A DNA stretch of 64,000 nucleotides from Penelope pileata (lineage: Eukaryota > Chordata > Aves > Galliformes > Cracidae). Below, one piece after another: positions 27,501 to 42,500 of the stretch; the stretch's first letter is position 1; each line of letters starts with the position of its first letter. The notes beneath the pieces are model-generated. The model did no database searches. It was not told the DNA's origin and was given only the letters and a program-made list of their open reading frames with translations. The stretch spans positions 998,920-1,062,919 of the forward strand of contig WBMW01003911.1 in NCBI GenBank assembly GCA_013396635.1, read 5' to 3'. Position numbers and translations under genes: made by a program.

Positions 27501-30500
27501 GTAAAGATATGCAGCTCCCTGAAACATGCCCAGAAGTCACAATGGACAGAACTGTCAGTCTTGCTGTTGTTAAAACACACTCATCTGAGTCAATGAAGAA
27601 TAGAAGCATTAGACAATACTAGAATAATTTTACAGACTTGCTTATCTTTGATTTTAGCAAAACAGACTATATTACCTTCTGATTTTCTCTTATGCATTGA
27701 ATTCCTTTTTTATTTTTTTTATTTTTTTTTAGGGAAAAAAAAAGCAAACAACATTAAGTAGAACAGCCAAACAAACTATTCCTTTCACCTACCTCTGCAG
27801 GTCTACTATTTCATTGTTTAAAGTATCAAGTTCTTTAATTGCAGAAAAATCTGCTACAGAATTCAGTCCTTGAGTACTCTGAAAGATAAAGAAAAAATAC
27901 TGTTAGTTTATGCAGTCTGACAACTATCTTTGCCATACAAGACAACAGTTTGTGCTACCATAAAAAACAACTGTTTGTAGCATTATTTTTCAAATCTTCA
28001 ATCTTAAAAAAAAGACAAAAAACCAGCCCTGCTGCTATATTAACAGAATATACTGTACATCCAACATATCTAGTAATTCAAAACAAGTTTGTCTCCTGTA
28101 AACTCTTGATGCCTTCCACAAAAGCACACCTAATCATACAAGAAAAGTCTAGTTCTAGAATGAAAATTATTTTATAGGTCATGTTTGGCTGGCTTCCTAC
28201 TATTTATTTAGAACTGGTTTGGTTTGCTTACTGTTGATACATGTATTTCTTCACCTTGGTGATCCTCCTGTTGCAGAGCATGAACACTTTGTAGTGCTTT
28301 AAGCCATGTCTAGCTAGGTTGATAGAAATCTCCAGAGTACTGACAGGAACTTTGATAAACAAAGTAAAAGATTATTTATGCTCACGGAGTTCTTACTTCC
28401 TTAACGTCTTTCTAATAAGATGACTACTACAACACAAAGTATTTCCAATTCAAAAATATATACATAAACAGCTAGGGAACAAGATCTGAAGACACAAATA
28501 ATTATTGTAATTGTTCTAATATGCCTGACCAAAACACCCATATGTTTAGGAAGCCATAGACACTGTAACTATGATACATACATTCCTACAAGCTGTGAAC
28601 AAAATTATCTGGGACAAAACCAAAAGTTCAGAAGGAAAGCGTAAACATTCAGCTCAGAGGCAAATGGTATCTCAAAAATAACACAAATTCAAGTCTTTGA
28701 ATTCTGCAGTTTCTCTGAAGGTAAATCAAAGACGCTATTAGCTACTTATTTATTCATGCGTATACTGGGGAAAAAAGTAAGAAATCTTTAATCAACAAAA
28801 GACCTAACCAGTAAATCTGAGCACATAGTGGCAGAGAATATTTTTCAGCATAGCTACAGATTATTCATACATATTTTATTAGAACAAATGGCACGAATTG
28901 AGAATAAAGAGCCCCATACAGCCATTCTTAAACTGGCTAGTGCAGTTTCTCAAACTGGCAAAATAGCTACGAAGTTCAGTCCTGTTCTGAAGAAATTATA
29001 TAGAAGTTTTGCTGAGTTGCTCATGGTGATCTAATGAGGAAGTTTTTCCTTCTCCTAGGAAGGAGAAGGAAGGAAAACACGATCCTAGCCACAAGTACAA
29101 ATTCTATCTGAGCTTTCTTCTCTCATCAGCAGAAGAAATTCCACATGCTAAATCTAGCATCTAACTTGAACAAAACACAGTACCATCTTATTTGCAGTTG
29201 CTCAGGAGAACCATGGGGGAAGAAGACAGCCCACAAAGGCCATTTTAGCTTTAGTGTACAAGTTAAGAAGAAACAGAAGTTGGAATTATTTGCTGCCACT
29301 TACGACACAACACACATGCAAGCAACGCTTCAAGTTTTTAACTCAAAACATTAGGAAAAGTTAATTCCAGTCCAAAATTCCACAAAAGGAACTGGCATGT
29401 AAGTTTAAGTTTCACAGCTGGTAATGCAACTGCCCGTTTTGTGACTACAAATAGTTTCAGGTAAAGAAACACAGCAACAAGTATTAGACTGCTGCTGCTG
29501 TTTCCTGTTTATGGGATCTGCATTCAAGCCTCAGAATTGAAATAAAAGTTTTACTGCTGTGGTAATGAAATTCTGTAAGGAAACCAAATGTTAGAGAACA
29601 GCAATATACATGCATATGAATTCTGAACATTGACCAAGAAGGATAGCAAGTTAACTTTCCATACTTCAAAAACCTAACGGATTACCATTACTACAGATAT
29701 TTCTGCTACTATCCTTATTGTACTGGTAAATCAGAGGAGGAAGCCTAAGTGTTGTTACTAATTAAGCCACACCACTTCAAGAAAACCAGAAAAGGCCTAT
29801 TTCTGCCCATCGCTCTTATCTTTTAGTTCAGTCCCTGAGCAATAAAGTCCTTTCACATCAACTAAGATAGCATCTCTTTTGAAAAATCTCAGAATGAGAT
29901 GAGCCTTCAGCTCATCTAGTAAAATGAATTCTGGGTAAGGATTTACAAAGCTGACTAAAAGATCTCTCTTACCTTCTTTCATAATATTCCTACCTATCTT
30001 ACATGTTAGCAACGCAAAATCACTGCAAAATTCCACTGATGTCTGTAAGAGTTCTGAGAAGACAATGTCCACAATAGCTGTGAACAATGCAGATCCCATC
30101 TAATGAGTTCTAACCATTTCATTTACTGAAATCTAATCAGTGAAAACACGATATTGGTCCTAATGGAAACTGTCAACTGTCACACTGGGCTACTACCTTG
30201 TCATCACTTTCTCAACAATTTCAACAGGATAATACAAAGCACTTTCTTTTATAAGCCTAAGCAGCACACATTGCCAACACATTACAGCCACAGGGGTCCA
30301 CCCTAGAAGCCATTTTCTGCACAAGAATGAATTAAGTACACTGTGTCTGTTCAGATTTGCAAAGCACGTTGGGATTCTTCCAGATGAAGGACACTGGAAA
30401 CCAGCAATAATTTGAGACAGCAACATGTGACACTTCAGAAAAGTGCTGTGCTATTTCAGTGATTATTTAAGAGTCTTAGAAGGATGCTCATTATTAAACC

Positions 30501-33500
30501 AACAGACAGTAAATATTAGAAAAGCAAAGATTCTCTAACCTTGAGAAAGCAGAGTTAACAAACTGACAGAATAATAAGGATGAAAAGCAGAGTGGTGCAG
30601 AATGGAAAAAACAGTCCAAACTAGAAAAGAGACACACAAAGGAAAGCAAACATACAAAAAAGATTAGTAGAGTTGCAAATAAAGCAATTACTTTTTAAAA
30701 ACAGAATGTAAAAAGAAATAAGAGTCCAGTTACAGAAACTCAAAAGTAGCACCAAATTTTGAGTTTCTAAATTTTTTTCAGGTGCAGATTTTTCATTCTG
30801 TTCAAGAAAGTTGTAGAATTAGATCAATGTTTTGCACAACCAAGAAAAGGCAACCCATATAAGACCTCATGATGAGTAAAACAAGTAAGAATTTGCCATG
30901 AGCTCTGCCATTCTGATAAATGTAACTTGAACTGCTGAGGTATAATCTACTGCTGGATTAAGATAGATGGCAATCAACAGGTTTATCAAGACATTTAAAC
31001 TATCTGTGAAGAATATTTACTTTTAAAACTTTGAATATATAAACTTTATTTAGTTTACATCATTTTGAGACTTACTAAAAAAGAGAAATGTAAAAGATAA
31101 TTGAGAACACATTAGGACAAAAACATTAAACTTGTGCATGTCACTTCAGAAGTAAACTAAGATTTCTCTAGACAGGAAAAAGATTGTTCTTTTAAAATAG
31201 AAAATAATGCTTTCTCAACATAAGATCTCTCTGCTTCGTTGGCATGTGTAATAAATGACAGCTTCATTTTGAAACGTGAATGGAGCAGTGTTTTGCACTT
31301 CTTTGTGATAAAGACTTGTTTTCTTCTGGGTATTATGATAAACTTAAGGTTTGCCAGTACTTGAGGTGTCTCCTGTGCAGCCTTTGGAATTCATACCAAA
31401 CATGCCAAACTCATCCTTACCTTCTGTAAGGTGACACTCCTGTCTGAAGGTGGAATCATCTCTGGAGTCAGAGCTTGAGGTGGATCAATGCCCTTTGTTA
31501 ATTTTTGATTAATTAAATAGAAAGCCAAAGCAAACTGTTCCTTGGAAAGCTTTCCGCAGTCCTTTGTGTCACACAGAGCCCTGTACAGAGATGCACATGG
31601 AATAAATCAAACTCTCATTTCCACAAGTACAACCCTGTTTATTATACTTGCTTTCATTTAGAATTGTGAAAATTGCTATTGTATACCTCCTCTATTGAAA
31701 ATAATGCAATACAGAAGTAAGGCAAGGTAATAAATAGAAAACATTACGCAAACACTTCCTCTTTTCATGCTAAGTTCCACAGCTCCATTACAATAATTTT
31801 TCATCTGGTAAAAGGCAGAACTAGGCCTATGAGTTGCAACATCAGAATATTTTTGGCTGAAGTTATTTCTAAACTAAAGAACTTTTCACAGCCAACACAA
31901 GTTTATTCCATTTTCCTAAGTTTCCTAAATTATATTAACCATACTTTGCATAAAAATAAATGCTTTTCCTACCAGAGTGCCATCCAATATCTTACAGTGG
32001 GGAAAAATTTAGAAGAAACACCACCATACAGTAGGTGTCACTACAGGCTATAATGAAAGAGAAACGATTCACAAAATTAGATGAGCCCTAAGTCTTGAAT
32101 GCTAAGAATTTTATACAGATAATTGTTAGATGGACAGTATCAGTGTTCAAATACACAGCAACATTATGATACTTCAAACAGAGGCATTTAGCTGAAGTGC
32201 AGTATTTGTTCGTAGCCATCTCTTTCAGGCTCTTTATCTCCCCTAGCAAGGAAATAGCTCATGGCATAAACCTGTTTTCCCCCTAGTTCTATCCAGAAGT
32301 AGAAGCAAGTTACCACTGCTAATACAGTGGCCATGCTATTGTATATAAAAATAGCTTTCATCTTCCAGAAATGTCAACATAGCACTTTTCATGAAAAGTG
32401 CTAGGAAAGAGCAAGAACCACGCCATCACCTAAACAGCTGTCATGGAAAAATAATCCCTACCAGATATGAGCAAGCAGAGCAGAAGGCAGTCCTGTCTTC
32501 AAGAATAGTTCTCTGGCTTCCACACCTGACACAAATCCATCCATGTCCTTGTCAGTTTTCACAAAGATCTCATCATACTTAATTTTGTCTGCAGGCGATA
32601 CAACCCACTGAAGGGAAGAGAGGGGGAGTGACAGAAAGGAAAAAAAAACAAAAAAACAAAACCCACAATACTAAGATAAAGACAGTTCTGTATTCACAGT
32701 TATACACTTCCAGAGTTATATAATTCAAGGACTACAGCACAGATTTAAGAAGTGATATAGGTGCCTACGTTAACAGACAGTTTTATCACCCAAAACAGCC
32801 ATGTAAAGGCATCTTTAAGATGCTCCAAAAGCAGAAGTATGTAACAGGGAAGCACAACTGGTTGGTACTGCTCTACTTCTTTATCTACGCAAGAGAAGTA
32901 CTTCCGAGGGCTCACATCTCCTCCTAGCATGGGTTTGTGCCCTCATCACTGCACTCTCAGTCCTGCTTACTGTACTGTCTGGCTCCATCAATTTAATTGC
33001 TCTTCATGCAGCTGGAGAGACTGAAGAACTGGTCAAGCTCAGAGTTAACAGATGGGACATTCTAAATTGTAGGTCTGAGTTCTCATCAAAGTAAAGATAA
33101 GAATTAGAGCCACATTTCTTACTTCAGCAATTTTTCCAAATACTATACTGTTTACTATATAAAGATGGGAGCGGGCACAGTGACTGAAAATGGTTTCAGC
33201 TTCTGTGTACGTGCTCCCCTGTTGACAATAATTTCAGTGTCAAAGGACACTTAACATACAAATCCCAAATGGCGCTGTACAAAAAACATACACCAAGACA
33301 CCCATCCAGAATTCACTGCTTTGTAATACGTACACTACCCAGGCTTAAGTCAGCATAAAGGAAAAGTCCCAAAGCTCTTATGACCATGCCACATGTTTCA
33401 TCTGGAGCTAGGGACTCTGCTGCACATCATTTTCTGCTTCCTCAGCTCATTCCCTGTGCTGCTGCTCCTCTAACTGCTTTCTGATCTCTCAGGCTGCTTC

Positions 33501-36500
33501 TGCTTTGCCTGGCTGGCCCTCATCTAAGCCTGGGCTAACCCCACCCCAGGCCCACCCCTTCTGCTCACAGGTGCAAGTGATCTACCTGTATTCCCTGGGC
33601 CAGCCATGCTCCTCCACCATGTGCTCCATCATCAGTTCGTGCCTTGATCAACTGTTTTCCTGCAGTCAGTCAAGTAAACTGCTAGGTGAAAACCCTGGAA
33701 CCTCCAGAACTAAGGTGCTAATTTACTGTTAATTATTCACATACAGGTGCCCAAATATCCAAGCTGCATCTTATGCACTAAAGTAATATAGCTCTTACAT
33801 CTGATTCCCTTCTCAATATTTTCTTCTTTTAAATATAACCAGTAAATTATAATCCACTTGACATATTACGAAATTCTGGATTCTAAAATGACCAGGATTA
33901 AGTAGGACACTTTTCTGGTGGAGTTAAGTTTCTTAATATCTACATTCAGAACAAGCATCAGATCTCATCTATTTAGATGGATGTGCTAGACCTTTTGTCT
34001 GCTTATTTCCATAGCTTGCATTTGTCTATTGTTTCCATTAATGCCTTCTTCAAACTGCAAGTATGCACAACATATCAGTACATACACGTTCCTACCACAG
34101 TTTCTTTTAAAAACCGTCTATATTCAAATCAGTCTTCAGTCAGAACACTCACGTTCTGCCTATGTGTACCTGGACTACATTTTTAAACAGTTTTCTTAGT
34201 ATTCTGACCTTTCGGTTGAGCTTGATGCTTTGAAGTAATTTATTCTTAAAATGTTTTCAAAATCTTTACTAAATAATATGCTTTCATCAAACCGTTTATA
34301 TCTGAAGACGTCTGAAGAAGTTTTGTATTAGCTTTTCTCTTAACGTGGTGTTCCCATCAGCCTCCTCAGTTTTATCAACAAATCAATAGGGCAAGACTCT
34401 TCATACAGGCAGACCCCAAAGCACAGCATTAAGAACAAACCTTTCAACCCCAATTCTCTTCAGAATTATACCTGTGGTAATGGTGTTTTGGCAGCTAAAA
34501 TGCCTACAGGTGGCAAGGACTGATGAGAATCTTTGGAAGATGCTGAAGTTGGAATTAAGGGCATTGCTCCTGGAACACTAAGAGGTTTTCTCTTGGATAG
34601 TGGCACCAAAGCTGCAGGCAAGGACATTGGCACTGGCTCTTTCTCCAACGCACAGTACACCAAAAACATGGCCTGAACACACACACAGAAAAACAAATGT
34701 GAATTCCTTGAAAAGGAGAGAATTAGTTGAGAAATAGCTTTGTAGCACCTTTTCATGACGTTTCTCCTCTACAAGTCCCTTCCAATGAATCACAGCTCAT
34801 TGCTTTCTGACCTGCGTTTTTCATTACCACTTATTTTTGAGTCTCAGTACTTAGCAAATGAGACTTAAGATCTTCTAGAACACTAAAATGACTCTTAGAT
34901 ATTGCCAAGCTTGTAATGACCACTTCTGGAATTTTATTTGATGAAACACTTCAAGTACTTAATTTTAAGGTATTAATTGTTTTTCCAGGAGTCACTCAAT
35001 GACTATCCTTTTGTTGGGGTTGTATATTTCAATAATTTCATGACTATTCTTCAAGACAGAATTGCATCTTAAAGAAATCTTAAATTCAATCAACAACATA
35101 TAAAATATCTCTAACACTTCCCTAGAGTATCATATTGATTCTCTGATTTCAAAGCTAGAATTATAGCATAAACACAGGAAATCAAGCATAATAGCAGTTA
35201 ACTACTAGGCTTTAAAAAGAACTGGTTTCAGAAAAACCTGAAGCATGTAAGCACCCAAAGATGATTAAAACAATCTTCAAGAATATATTTACACTTTCAT
35301 CCTTTCTCAAAAAAAATACATGACAGAAGAGAAAGATCAATTGATTACATTTAAATTATGAAAAAACAAAGCAAGTTTTTAATGCTGTACATCAGAACAT
35401 AAATTCTTGGCAATTAAACAGGTATTTTAAATTTTCTTTTTTAATTTTGACTCTAAAAGTATGAGCAATAGTTAAGTAATGGTTAAGTTTGTAGAAATCG
35501 AAATTAAAGGCCAGCCTTTGTCCATCTGAGGACAGAAAGGTCACGTTACTTTTTCAGGATGTTTCCACTGCAGAACAGTTATGATGTTTTGTTAGCTTAT
35601 CCAAACCTTTAGACTTAGGTTTAATATTTTTCTACAGAAAATGAAGCCCTCTCCTTCAGAATGAATGTGTAACTCCTTTCTCTCCAAGTCACTTGTATGC
35701 AAAAAAAAAAAAAAGGTAAAGGTTTTGAAGAAAAAAGTAGTGCATGGTTATTATGGTATTCAAGTCTGAGTATTCAAAAGCAAGAGCTTCTTACTCTTTT
35801 CTCCCTTGTCGTCTGTTGGGGTACTCACCTTATTTACTGTCTCTTACGTTATTTCATCAGATCTGGCATTAAGAGTGCTTAAATTTTAAACTTGCAGTTA
35901 ACTTTCGAAGAACTTACATTTTTCTTTAAAATTTCCTCAAAGGTATCCTGAAGCATCAAGTAACACTAACATTGAAGGCTAAGGCAAAAATTATTCAGTG
36001 AAAAATGCTCAGTCTCTTGTGGGACAGCACATTGTAAGTTTTTAATGGTTCATTTAGCCCAGACAGAAAGTTATGTTTACGTAACAATACATTCCGTAAA
36101 CTGACATTAATTTAGTAGTAAAGCTTGATTAAAGTCTCTGAATAAAGGCAATAAATGAAACTGCACAGTCAAAAGCTAACACACAATGCATCTGTTCTAA
36201 GCCTCTGCCATTAGATTTTCAAAATTCGGAGACATGTAGGATACTTACAACTGCAAACTCATCTCGATCCAACATTCCATCTCGGTCAATGTCACTCAAT
36301 TCCCACACCTACCAATAAAAAGAAGAATATAGGGATATTTGCCTGAACTGTAGTGTCTGCCCACTTGTATCACTAAAAACAAAAGTGAGAACAAACTCCC
36401 TCCACTACATCTGAAGTCCTGTTAATCTAACAGCATTAGTTTTCAGCAGGCAATATGCATTCATACAGACCATGCAAAAGAGAGCTGAAGTTGAAGCACT

Positions 36501-39500
36501 AATGGCACCCTGCCTTAAATAAAGAGTTAAAGCATACACCAAACTGGTACATTATAGTAAGATGTAATCTGATATTATAGTAAGGTAAAGTAAGGTAATC
36601 TAGAAATATTTTTACAGTTTAACAATTACCCCTACAGCCACTCCCATAGGCGTATTACTACAAACATGATTTCAAAAACAGATAATGATGAGTGTAGCAC
36701 AGTTACCATTTGTGAATTAACAATTAATTAAAAAGATATTCTTACTCGTCCCAAGATATCCACTGGCAGTTTTGAGTTCAGGAGCACAGGTTTCACTTTA
36801 TCCCCTGACAACAGTCCATTAACAGGATTTAGGCTGTCAAAAATAGCATCATACTTCGCCTTGTCTTCCAGCTGCAGAAGCAGAAGAAAAATATTACTTA
36901 TGGAAACAGTCACACTTGCTGCCTACAAAGCATTAGTTATTTCAAAAATATTAGCTAACTTTTGTTAAAGCTATAGTGAGAAAAACATACACTGAAGTTC
37001 CTGATGCAGAGAAATTATAATTTTTTCTGTATCTTCTTTTAAGACAGAGACTCATACAAAATCCATTGAGATTTAGTCTTCATTTATTCTCATGGCTTCC
37101 GGTAACTATCCTCAGTAACTCCAATTTCTTCCCAAGATTTCCCAAGTGGTGTCATCCCTCCCCCAGCTCCATATCAAATTAGGCCTACTAGCCCAACTAC
37201 AGACTTAACAGGAATGGCAATTTATCATATTAATGAACTATAGCTATGAGTACCATATGTTTCTCAAACACATTTATGTTTCCTTACAAACCACATCACA
37301 GTTCTAGATAACAGCACAGTATTTAGTTTACCTTAACAGCCCATGGTACATCATTTGATGCTGTCCCACTGAGTAGCAAAGGGCTACTGGTATCAGTCTA
37401 ATGAAAAAACAGGAGGAAAAAAAAACACGTTAAAAAAATAAATAGTTCTGACCTTTCAAAACTACGCCCTTATTTGACAAGTCATTGCTTCTCAAAGCCA
37501 GTAACTGCATTTAAGCCACCCATACTTTAGTTAAGGATATCAAAATTTAGGTTAAGACATTTAAAATCTTTCTTCCATTAAGGACAGCACTAATACAACA
37601 AATGCCATATATATTCTAACTTTACACTATTTTACATTTCTATCCTCACTAGAGCATACAGCACGTCATTCTAATTCCACATTATGTTTTCTCCTCCCCT
37701 ACATCATCATTTTCAGAAATATTTGGTATTTATAACAAGTCCCCCTAACTGCTAGCTTCAAAGCTTCTTATTAATAAATTTGTATGTTTAATTAAAAAAA
37801 AAAAACAAAAAACTTACAAATCTTGGTGGAGGAACAGGCAAATTAAGACTACTCAGGGAAACGTCCAATCCATTCTGTGCGCATGCTACAAGTCGTAAAG
37901 CTACAAAAAATTCCTACAGGAAAAATAAAATTGTAAGTTTCATTATGTGAAAATACTCAAATTTCTGAAGACTTAAGAGGTTTTCTAGTATTGTTATATA
38001 TAGAAGGGTCGCAAATGGCTTGGCAGGTGTGGGTGGGGGAGTCAAAAAATGACAGAAAGCAGCAGCCAAAAACTGCTGAATTCCTCCAGTGAGGTACAAC
38101 TTCTAATTATTAGCTCTGAGCATCTGGTAGCTTCCTGGCCAGTGTAATCAGTTCTCTGCTCTCAGTTCTTCTATGACAGAGAAATAAAAATCTGAAGTAG
38201 CAAAGTACAGCTATTTATCTTGAAGGAACTGAGTTAACCCCAAAGGTTGCAGTTGACAAAAGAAGAGGGAAGAAACATACAGCGTATGAAAGAGATGAAC
38301 CAAAGTGGAAGGCTGATGAAAGATTTGTTTAACAGATGCTACAAGCATCTTTTCCTACCATGGACTGCAGCAGCTAGCTCTCCACAGGCCATTAGGTAAG
38401 TAGCTGTGCTTCAAACAACCAAATAGCAATATCACATCAGATATTGCTATTTTCAGCAGATCACAGCACATGCACCACTGATGTGCAAGTCTGACCGACA
38501 TTGCTGCACTTTGAAAAAACAACCCCAAACAGAACATACTAAAGGGAAATTCACCAAAATTAGATAAATAGGAATGTTGAAGGTTTTACTAGAATTTTAA
38601 TTTCTGCATTGTTTCCCCCAAGATTAAGAGGAAAAGCTACCTTCATAGGAAATGCAGTACATTAGACCTAAATTAGACCTCTGTTGTATTGCACAGCTAC
38701 ACAGCAGCTCATTTTATGACTTCAACAGAAACAGATGAGGTAGCTGAAGGTTGCTTAGTTTATGGTAGCTTACACTGAAATTCGGATAACATATTAGAAA
38801 AAAAAAAAATCCTATTACAAGAATTGCTTTCCTGAAACAGAAATGTTAATCTTATTGCAAGGCTTGCTAGCAGTTAGAGAAACCTCATTCATCATACAAT
38901 CATACCTGTTTGTTCAGAATTCCTTTGCTATCAGTATCAGCTAAATCCCAAATCTAGAACACAAAAACAATAGTCACAAAGGTATTCCAAAACACTAAGA
39001 GGAAGCTGGCAAGTTCTCACTCAATTTAACAACAATTTAATTCTCAGATGAAAGTTCAGTTCCTAACTTTCAGTTAGGAGTTATCTGTGGTGACAAACTT
39101 AAACACAGTTTTCATTTCCATCATGAGTAACATATGTAGCAGAATAAGCATAAACACCAAAGTTTAAAACTACTAAATAGCACAACTGAAAGCACATTAG
39201 GGGAGATCATGTATCCTGTAGTACCATTCCAAGTATTTTAATTTACAGAGGACACTAACTGAAGCAACAGACAGGATAATTAAATACTTGTCATTAAATA
39301 CCTTTCCAAGTACCAAATCTGTCAGCCCAGACTTCTTCAAGAAAACAGCTGCATCAGAAGCTAACACTCTTCCAGTATTAGCAGAATCAACCTGGGGGTA
39401 GAAAAAAAAGACAACTCACATCACAGACCAGCTTTTGAATTGATGCAGCCTCTTTACACAGGCTCTCAAAAGCTAGCAAATAACACTCAGGTTAACACAG

Positions 39501-42500
39501 CCACTGTGAGAATTGTCTTCATGTTCTTTAAAAAAAAAAAAGAAAACTCATTAAAAATGTTACATTTTAAATAACACATTTCGAATCAGATGCTTCAGAT
39601 GTATTTAGTATTGATATGATAGGCTTTGAAAGCTGTTATTTTAAACTGACACTGCCAAATTAAGATGTATGATGCTATAATACCTAAGCATCTCTCACAG
39701 GCTAGTATGTTCTACAATGTGTCCACAAAATACACCACCATCCCCATGTGTAGCAAGCAACTAAGACAGAAGGAGAATAATTTTACTTATAGCATCTATT
39801 AAAATATCTATTAATTAAAATATCTGTTTTACCAATAGATGATTCAGTCTGGGACAGAATCAAAGAAGTTAACCCAGGTTTCTCAAGTCACAACCAGCAC
39901 TCCAACAGAAGCTTCCTCTCATAGCTCACCAGTGAAGATTTAGACTAACTCCACAACTGAGGAAAAACGCTAATACATATGTGAGCAATCAAACGTCCAC
40001 TGCTGCAAGTTTCTAATGAGTGATTATGTCTGGATTTCAAGTTCTCCAGAAGAAAGTTTCAAGCACAAACAAAAGCCTCAAAATTCTGACAACATGCTGT
40101 AAACAGAGGACCTTGTTCATATTAGGTCATCATCTGAATGTCTCTAAGCAGCCCTTTGTAATTCACAGGGTTTTCTTCTTGATGCCTGCAAAACATTTGA
40201 CTTGTTGCAACAGAGACATCCCAGCATTTAACTACACTTAATTGCCTTGCTCCAAATTCATGCCTGTTATGCTCTGAAAAAGAAAGTTCTGCTTGAAGAT
40301 GCATTAAACCACCCCAGAAGAGGGAAACACTCCCTGAAGTGAAATCTGTTTGCACAATGAAGAAGATGGGTATAGTTTTAGCAGAATATCAACCAGGATG
40401 CATTTATCTCTGGAAAGAGAGGGAGATTGTTAAAATAGATTGTTGCTCAGGTTCCTAAAAGAAAACAATTCAAACTGCCAGGCTTACTGCATCAGACAGG
40501 CAGCTGTTACAGGCCCTACAAGACCTAGAGATTACATAGCATCCTACATTTTGCAGATAAAAACCCTATGGTATCTTCAAAAACAGTCTTCCCATTGATG
40601 AAGAAATGAGATGCTCTGAAACTCTGAAGAATGTGAGACATGATAACAGAAAAGGGGCAAGAGAGAACATTTTCTATACTTCCTGGAGGGGAAGAAACAG
40701 GACCGAAAATGAAATTGCACAAATAAATCAACATGCATGGAAAACTTAAGGACATGCACAGAAAGAATAACCTGATGCTATTGTTAGGTTGCCCAGTACA
40801 CTCTTTTGAGGAAAAATGTTTTTTGAGCACTTGCTGAACACTGCGTCACGACTAGCGAGAAGTGATGCTTCAAGCAGAACAGCAAGGCTGGAGGCACACA
40901 GCAAACCACGTGATGATGATGCAAAGCATCACCTACAGTCTCAGAGTTTTGTTTAAACGAAGACTACATTCAGTATCATGTTCTGAACCTAAGACCAACC
41001 TTCCAAGTTCACACATGCAGTGCTCAAAGCAAACAGCACCCAAAGATGTGTTTAGAATTAACAAGTGAAACACTGCAGAGAATTTATCACTTGGAAAGCA
41101 TGCTGAAGCAGGTGACGATTGTCTGAAGACTGTCTTCCTTGCTTCTGCAATACGAAGAAAAACTCCAAAAGCAATCCGGAAAACATTAGTAATTATGTTG
41201 AAAGCAAAAGATGTTTTCACTTTCTTAATTAGTATGAGCGATTAGGAGATGCTGCTAATTCTATTTAATTTATCTAGCTTGGTTTGTATGGGAGAGTTGT
41301 TCATCATATAGGCAAAAATTTGCCAAGACACTGTAACAAGTTCCCTTTTCAGTTAGCAGAGTCTACCTTTCACATAAGCCAAGCAATCTTGACATCCACC
41401 CAGGAAACCTCCAACCCAGCAAAGTCTCAGCAAAATCAGACCAACAGAGTATCAGCTGTGTTTATTTTTAATTTCCTCACTTCTAAGGCAGAGGAAGGTG
41501 ATTTTGAGGGATTTAAGCAAGATCCTTATTTAACCCCACATAGATACAGTTTCTTTTTGTGCATCTAATTCCCTAAATATTAGTTTTCTTTTGTTTTTGT
41601 TGGGTTTTTTTGGTTTGTTTTGTTTTTGTTTTAGGGACTGATTATAATTTCTTTACAAACTGTTAAGTCTTGCACGCTGAGATGGAGTTACTTACTAAGC
41701 AATAAATAATGCAGAATTTTGGCTTATGCTTGGCCATCAGACTGAGAAAATTGGTGGTAGTTACCATTTATCAGCTTAGTAGAGCTTTCTTCCCCCCACA
41801 GTGTTCAAAAACCAGTTTTTATGGCTGCATCAGCAAACAGCTATCTTGCTGCAAGTTGTCTTTTATGAGGCCACAAATGACTAAAATTTAAAAACGTGTG
41901 TGAGCTCCCTGGGTCACAAGGTAATAGCGAGAACAATTTCAACTCAGACTCATCAAGAATTCAGCAGCAGCTCAGGCACACTGCTTACCTGCTACACTGC
42001 AGCACGATTAAGTTACTGCATGCTAACGTAGCATACATATTTAAATTTATCCTTTAACCTTATCCTGTTCTGAGAGTCAGTCTAGACATGCTCAAGCAAA
42101 AAAAAATACAACAAAAAAAACATTTCTTGAAAGAAAAAATCCTTATTGAAAGATTAAGGTTTCAATTGCGTTCTAAGTACAAAACCCAGGAGTCATTGCC
42201 ATTTCACAATGCACGTTATGTAAAACGAATGACTAAGTTTGTGACAGAACTGGAGGAGTACTGAGCATCAGTGCTATTCCAGGTGATGAATTTATTCTCA
42301 ATTTGCGTGGAATGCTCTTAAGTGCTTCTATTTTGAAGGAAACAAGGCACGCTTTACTAGTACTAGAAGACAAAGGGAAATGTCTTTCTCACATCGCTGT
42401 TCTGAAAGCTGTCATCTCCTTATATAAGGGAGAGAAGGAAAAAGTTAATCTAGTGCAACTGAAAGTGTTTAGACAGTACATTCCAAGGCTACTTCTTAGA

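Larger units (their letters stand above)
34673..39301 (-). other. EPS15 introns 8 to 3
   Basis: Introns 8 (34673-36248), 7 (36309-36745), 6 (36872-37331), 5 (37398-37817), 4 (37914-38905) and 3 (38954-39301), all GT-AG. Poly-A at 35701-35714. Imperfect TATAGTAAG-type tandem repeats at about 36553-36600. Nothing else recognised. Confidence 0.85.
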
